From NCBI GenBank assembly GCA_959018155.1, contig CAUEKH010000104.1, forward strand, positions 1 to 7,960: a stretch of 7,960 nucleotides of DNA. Reading direction: 5' to 3'. Position 1 is the first letter of the stretch, and every line of letters starts with the position of its first letter. A model generated the notes under the pieces. The model was not told where the DNA came from and made no database searches. It saw only the letters and a program-made list of their open reading frames with translations. Below, piece by piece: positions 5,200 to 7,960 of this stretch. Origin of the DNA: an uncultured Hungatella sp. GTDB lineage: Bacteria > Bacillota > Clostridia > Lachnospirales > Lachnospiraceae. A program made the position numbers and the translations under genes.

Positions 5200-6153
5200 A
5201 TGGGAAATACAGATGCGATGGAAGAAGAGTTTATGCCGGTATTCCTGATTGATGGCTTCTTAGAGGCGGGAAAGACCCAGTTCCTTCAGTTTACCATGGA
5301 GCAGGACTATTTTCAGACCGACGGGAAGACGTTGCTTATCGTCTGCGAGGATGGGGATACCGAGTACGATATGGAACTGCTGAAGCGAAATAAGACTGCC
5401 GGTGTATTTATCGAGAGTATGGATGAACTGACGCCGGAACGCCTTCTGGAACTGGAACTTTTATACAATCCGGAGCGCGTCCTGATTGAGTGGAACGGCA
5501 TGTGGAATCTGGACGAATTAAAGCTGCCGTCCGACTGGCGGATTTATCAGCAGATTACGATTATCGACATGTCCACCTTTGATTTATATGTGGCGAATAT
5601 GAAGCCCCTGCTCTACTCCATGATCCGGGATTCCGAACTGGTTATCTGTAACCGCTGTGATGAAATCGAAGATTTATCCGGTTACAGACGTACCTTAAAG
5701 TCCATGTGCCAGAGAGGTGAAATCGTATTCGAAGACTCTGAAGGCGAGATTACGGAGATTGCGGACGAAGATCTGCCCTACGATGTCAGCGCCGATGTTA
5801 TCACGATTTCGCCGGAAGCGTATGGAATCTGGTATATTGACTGTATGGATCGCCGTGACAGATATGAGGGAAAAACGGTGGAATTCACCGCCATGGTATT
5901 GAAATCTCCGGAATTTCCGAAGAATTACTTCGTTCCGGGCCGGATGGCCATGACGTGCTGTGAGGCGGATATGACGTTCCTTGGCTTTGTCACAAAAGCC
6001 AGGGAGGCGAAGGACCTGGTGACCAAGCAGTGGGTGCGGGTCCGCGCGAAAATTGCCTATGAATTCTGGAAGGATTACGAGGGCGAAGGACCGGTGCTGT
6101 ACGCGGAATCAGTCGTTCCGGACCAGCCGATAAAAGAGGTTGTACAGTTTTAA
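5200..6153 (+). CDS. Divergent CobW-like GTPase fused to a YcgQ/TIGR03943-like C-terminal domain
   Basis: A 317-residue protein. The N-terminal half resembles a COG0523 G domain: Walker A GFLEAGKT (19-26), Walker B-like VLIEWNG (94-100), and NRCD (151-154) at the NKxD position. The CxCC metal motif is absent; the matching region reads KTAGVFIESMD. From about residue 198 a different domain follows, with YEGKTVEFTAMVL, the Arg and twin-Cys motif GRMAMTCCEAD (248-257), and WVRVRAKI. I read this as the C-terminal domain of the TIGR03943/YcgQ family, proteins that usually pair with a YcgR-type permease, but no permease is in view. The start is the ATG at 5200, with AGGTGA (5190-5195) overlapping the upstream stop; a TTG at 5185 is less likely. 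Coupled to the preceding GTPase gene, so the two proteins may act together. Function unproven. Confidence 0.75.
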   Translation: MGNTDAMEEEFMPVFLIDGFLEAGKTQFLQFTMEQDYFQTDGKTLLIVCEDGDTEYDMELLKRNKTAGVFIESMDELTPERLLELELLYNPERVLIEWNGMWNLDELKLPSDWRIYQQITIIDMSTFDLYVANMKPLLYSMIRDSELVICNRCDEIEDLSGYRRTLKSMCQRGEIVFEDSEGEITEIADEDLPYDVSADVITISPEAYGIWYIDCMDRRDRYEGKTVEFTAMVLKSPEFPKNYFVPGRMAMTCCEADMTFLGFVTKAREAKDLVTKQWVRVRAKIAYEFWKDYEGEGPVLYAESVVPDQPIKEVVQF

Positions 6154-6180
6154 CGAGAACCGAGGCATAAGAGATTTTAC

Positions 6181-6222
6181 AGAGAAGCAGTCGACCGGGA
6201 GAAAATCCGGGGCTGCTTCTTT
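6181..6222 (+). other. Intergenic hairpin between the GTPase and ferredoxin genes
   Basis: AGAAGCAG (6183-6190) pairs with CTGCTTCT (6213-6220), extendable outward by two pairs. A second stem, CCGG/CCGG, lies inside around GAGAAAAT. Only three or four T residues follow, so it is a weak terminator at best. It may attenuate or stabilise the message between the two genes. Confidence 0.5.
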
Positions 6223-6247
6223 AAATGAAAGAGCAGTGGAGGTACAT

Positions 6248-7033
6248 ATGAAAATGAATCGAGTGACAGTAGCACTGTTCAGCCCTACGGGCGGAACTCG
6301 GAAGTATTGTACGGAAATAGCGAAACGCCTGGATGGGGATTATGAGATTCTCGATTTGACGAGACGGGAAGTCCGTGAGAAAGAGTACCATTTCACAGCA
6401 GATGATTTTGTGATCTTCGGAGCACCGGTATACGCGGGGAGACTTCCGAAGATTCCGGGCGGTATCTTTGAGAGAGTGAAGGGAGAACAGACGCCGGCGG
6501 CATTTCTCGTCAGCTACGGAAACCGGGAGTATGAGGACGCCCTGCTGGAGGAGAAGGAGATTTGCGAGGCCAACGGATTTATCGGCGTGGCGGCCGGAGC
6601 GTGGATTGCGCCGCATACATTTTCAGACAGGATCGCGGCCGGACGTCCCGACGAGAAGGATATGGAAAAGGTGGAGGAGTTTGCCGCGGCTTTAAAGAAG
6701 GTGCTGGAAGGCGGACTTCCGGCGAAGGGGGCGCTGTCCGTTCCGGGGAACCATCCGTATCGTGATACAAAGTCCATGCCATTCCACCCGAAGGGAAATA
6801 AGAAATGTATCGACTGTAAGAAATGTGTTTCCATCTGCCCGACAGGCGCCATTTCTTTAGAAAATCCAAAGAAAACCAACACGGAGACGTGCATCGACTG
6901 CCTGGCCTGTGTAAAGAACTGCCCCGCCGGGGCAAGAAGTATTTCGGGTCCGATTTTCCGGCTTGCGGTGTCTAAGCTGGAGTCGAATCTCGCAGAAAGA
7001 AGAAAAGAACCGGAAATGATGTTTGTAAAATGA
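6248..7033 (+). CDS. EFR1-type flavodoxin-ferredoxin fusion protein
   Basis: A 261-residue cytosolic electron-transfer protein. The N-terminal flavodoxin-like domain (about 5-155) has the FMN phosphate-binding loop SPTGGTRKY (12-20) and the motif FVIFGAPVYAGRLP (54-67), which follows flavodoxin layout. The C-terminal part is a bacterial 2[4Fe-4S] ferredoxin: CIDCKKCVSICP (C187, C190, C193, C197) and CIDCLACVKNCP (C215, C218, C221, C225), both with the full CxxCxxCxxxCP pattern. This combination is known as the EFR1 family in clostridia; partners and substrates are generally unknown. Start ATG at 6248, supported by GGAGG at 6238-6242 with 5 bases of spacing. The frame is open upstream to 6140, but that would run through the hairpin and overlap the previous gene. 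The 94-base gap means co-transcription with the GTPases is possible but not certain. Confidence 0.9.
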   Translation: MKMNRVTVALFSPTGGTRKYCTEIAKRLDGDYEILDLTRREVREKEYHFTADDFVIFGAPVYAGRLPKIPGGIFERVKGEQTPAAFLVSYGNREYEDALLEEKEICEANGFIGVAAGAWIAPHTFSDRIAAGRPDEKDMEKVEEFAAALKKVLEGGLPAKGALSVPGNHPYRDTKSMPFHPKGNKKCIDCKKCVSICPTGAISLENPKKTNTETCIDCLACVKNCPAGARSISGPIFRLAVSKLESNLAERRKEPEMMFVK

Positions 7034-7113
7034 ACGGAATCCTGCCGCTCAGAAGAAGCGAAAGAGGCATTTACCGCACAGCGGAAAGAATCTGCCAGGA
7101 GATAGCGGGAATA

Positions 7114-7159
7114 AAAAAACGATGGCCGATACCATTACGCGTATCAGTCATCGTTTTTT
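7114..7159. terminator. Bidirectional terminator between convergent genes
   Basis: AAAAAACGATG (7114-7124) pairs over 11 bases with CATCGTTTTTT (7149-7159). An inner stem, GATAC (7128-7132) with GTATC (7141-7145), is separated from it by a small internal loop. A-run on one side and T-run on the other make it work in both directions. It serves the rightward ferredoxin gene and the leftward deacetylase gene, whose stop lies 9 bases to its right. Nothing else is seen in 7034-7113. Confidence 0.93.
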
Positions 7160-7167
7160 GCTGCCTT

Positions 7168-7960
7168 TTACATCGGTGGCACCGGCGTTGGCCTTGCCGG
7201 GTCAAACACCTCAGAAACATTGAATAAATCGCTTAAACTGTCGGGATAGTAGTACATGCGGTAACCGTCCAAGTTTCTCCGCCCCTGGCGGAAATGATCC
7301 TGTCCAAGCTGCATCCAGTAAGGTGTGCTGGCATCCACATTACAGAAATACCGGAATCCCAGCGATTTTAAATAGGTAAACCTCTCATTATCGTCCTTGT
7401 AAGGCTTCCAGTCCCCGATATCAGCACCGAACGGATAGAGAATAATATCGGTCGGTCCGATTAACGATTCCACGTTGTCTTCCCATTTCTGCGAATCCTG
7501 CTTTAAATGTTCCATGGAGATCGTGCCAAGGTTCCGATGGCCCCAGCTGTGGGAGGCCAGTTCCCAGCCGTGGTCCCTTAAGCATTGAGCCACCTCCGCC
7601 GCTTTCTTCCGGTCTTCCTCGTAATTGGGGTTTGTGTCCTTGTAGGCTTCGTCGGTCCGATATCCTAAAATCCCGTTGTACCCGGTGAAGGCGATAATGG
7701 CCCTGGCCCCTTTGTAGGAGAAACCCGGATGCTCCTGAATGAATGTCTCCAGTAAAGGAACGAGATCGTAATCGCCGGTCACGACGCTTCCGTCCTCCAG
7801 TTCCATCTCACAGGTGGGATATCCATCCTCCCCGATCACGATGCGGCTGGCAAAGCCGTCGCCTTTCATGTATTCATAATAGCAGACATCGTCCTGCGAT
7901 ATGATGAACGCCTTTTTGCCCTCCGGCAGCATAATATCGCCGTAAACAAACTTTGGATTG
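7168..7960 (-). CDS. Polysaccharide deacetylase (NodB-type), 5' end beyond window
   Basis: The frame is open to the right edge of the window (upstream residues NPKFVYGDI precede the Met at 7932), so the true start is outside and an exported or lipoprotein N-terminus cannot be judged. 263 residues are visible. Numbered from the Met at 7932, they show the NodB/CE4 marks: SQDDV (12-16) in place of the usual TFDDG, the metal-binding SHSWGH (127-132, H128 and H132), and the YPFG motif (166-169). Such enzymes remove N- or O-acetyl groups from peptidoglycan or other polysaccharides, usually at the cell surface and metal-dependent. The long insertion between the DD motif and the HxxxH motif, including the acidic CEMELEDGS stretch, fits a clostridial subgroup rather than the short PdaA type. 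Substrate unknown. It is transcribed towards the ferredoxin gene and ends at the shared terminator. Confidence 0.87.
   Translation of the reverse strand, partial: NPKFVYGDIMLPEGKKAFIISQDDVCYYEYMKGDGFASRIVIGEDGYPTCEMELEDGSVVTGDYDLVPLLETFIQEHPGFSYKGARAIIAFTGYNGILGYRTDEAYKDTNPNYEEDRKKAAEVAQCLRDHGWELASHSWGHRNLGTISMEHLKQDSQKWEDNVESLIGPTDIILYPFGADIGDWKPYKDDNERFTYLKSLGFRYFCNVDASTPYWMQLGQDHFRQGRRNLDGYRMYYYPDSLSDLFNVSEVFDPARPTPVPPM

Noticed and set aside
6140..6247. Upstream extension of the EFR1 protein
   Set aside because: It overlaps the previous gene, reads through the hairpin, and the flavodoxin homology begins only after the Met at 6248, which has a GGAGG site.
7030..7227. Small plus-strand frame overlapping the EFR1 stop by ATGA
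   Set aside because: It runs through the bidirectional terminator and into the antisense deacetylase gene; the composition is Arg/Cys-rich and not protein-like.

Overview
The window looks like chromosomal DNA from an anaerobic, gut-type clostridium, probably Lachnospiraceae. This is inferred from gene content and style, not from a marker gene: a Ktr-type K+ system, a stand-alone 'FeoB-associated' Cys-rich peptide, His-rich COG0523 (CobW-like) GTPases, an EFR1-type flavodoxin/ferredoxin, a cytosolic GH42 beta-galactosidase and a polysaccharide deacetylase, with moderately GC-rich genes separated by AT-rich intergenic DNA. I see no rRNA, tRNA, CRISPR array, insertion sequence or phage gene.

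Layout. (1) 3-990: the C-terminal end of a KtrB/TrkH potassium channel subunit followed by its complete regulatory subunit KtrA, closed by a strong intrinsic terminator (1021-1051). (2) 1052-1421: an AT-rich intergenic region with a 46-codon open remnant lacking a start, a small direct repeat, and a good sigma-A promoter with a Fur-box-like dyad just downstream of its -10. These lead into a 67-residue one-helix Cys-rich membrane peptide (1422-1625) with its own terminator. (3) 1718-1944: a structured, T-rich intergenic region and a candidate promoter, then a 684-residue GH42 beta-galactosidase (1945-3999). (4) 3996-4067: a candidate promoter and overlapping inverted repeat, then two consecutive COG0523-type GTPase genes. 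The first (4068-5195) is a full CobW-like protein with a CxCC motif and a remarkable His/Cys/Asp tandem-repeat linker. The second (5200-6153) joins a divergent CobW-like P-loop domain without CxCC to a C-terminal domain resembling the YcgQ/TIGR03943 family. About 95 bases further on is an EFR1-type flavodoxin-2[4Fe-4S] protein (6248-7033). (5) A bidirectional terminator (7114-7159) separates this rightward block from a leftward polysaccharide deacetylase gene that runs off the right edge.

How the genes fit together. Metal handling is the theme of the middle of the window: a probably iron-regulated Cys-rich peptide, two GTPases of the metallochaperone superfamily with an extreme metal-binding linker, and a two-cluster Fe-S electron carrier. 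The most interesting elements are the paired canonical and divergent GTPases, the metal-sponge linker, and the Fur-like control of the orphan Cys-rich peptide. The KtrAB, GH42 and deacetylase genes look like ordinary housekeeping or accessory metabolism. Every functional statement rests on sequence reading only; no search or folding was run.
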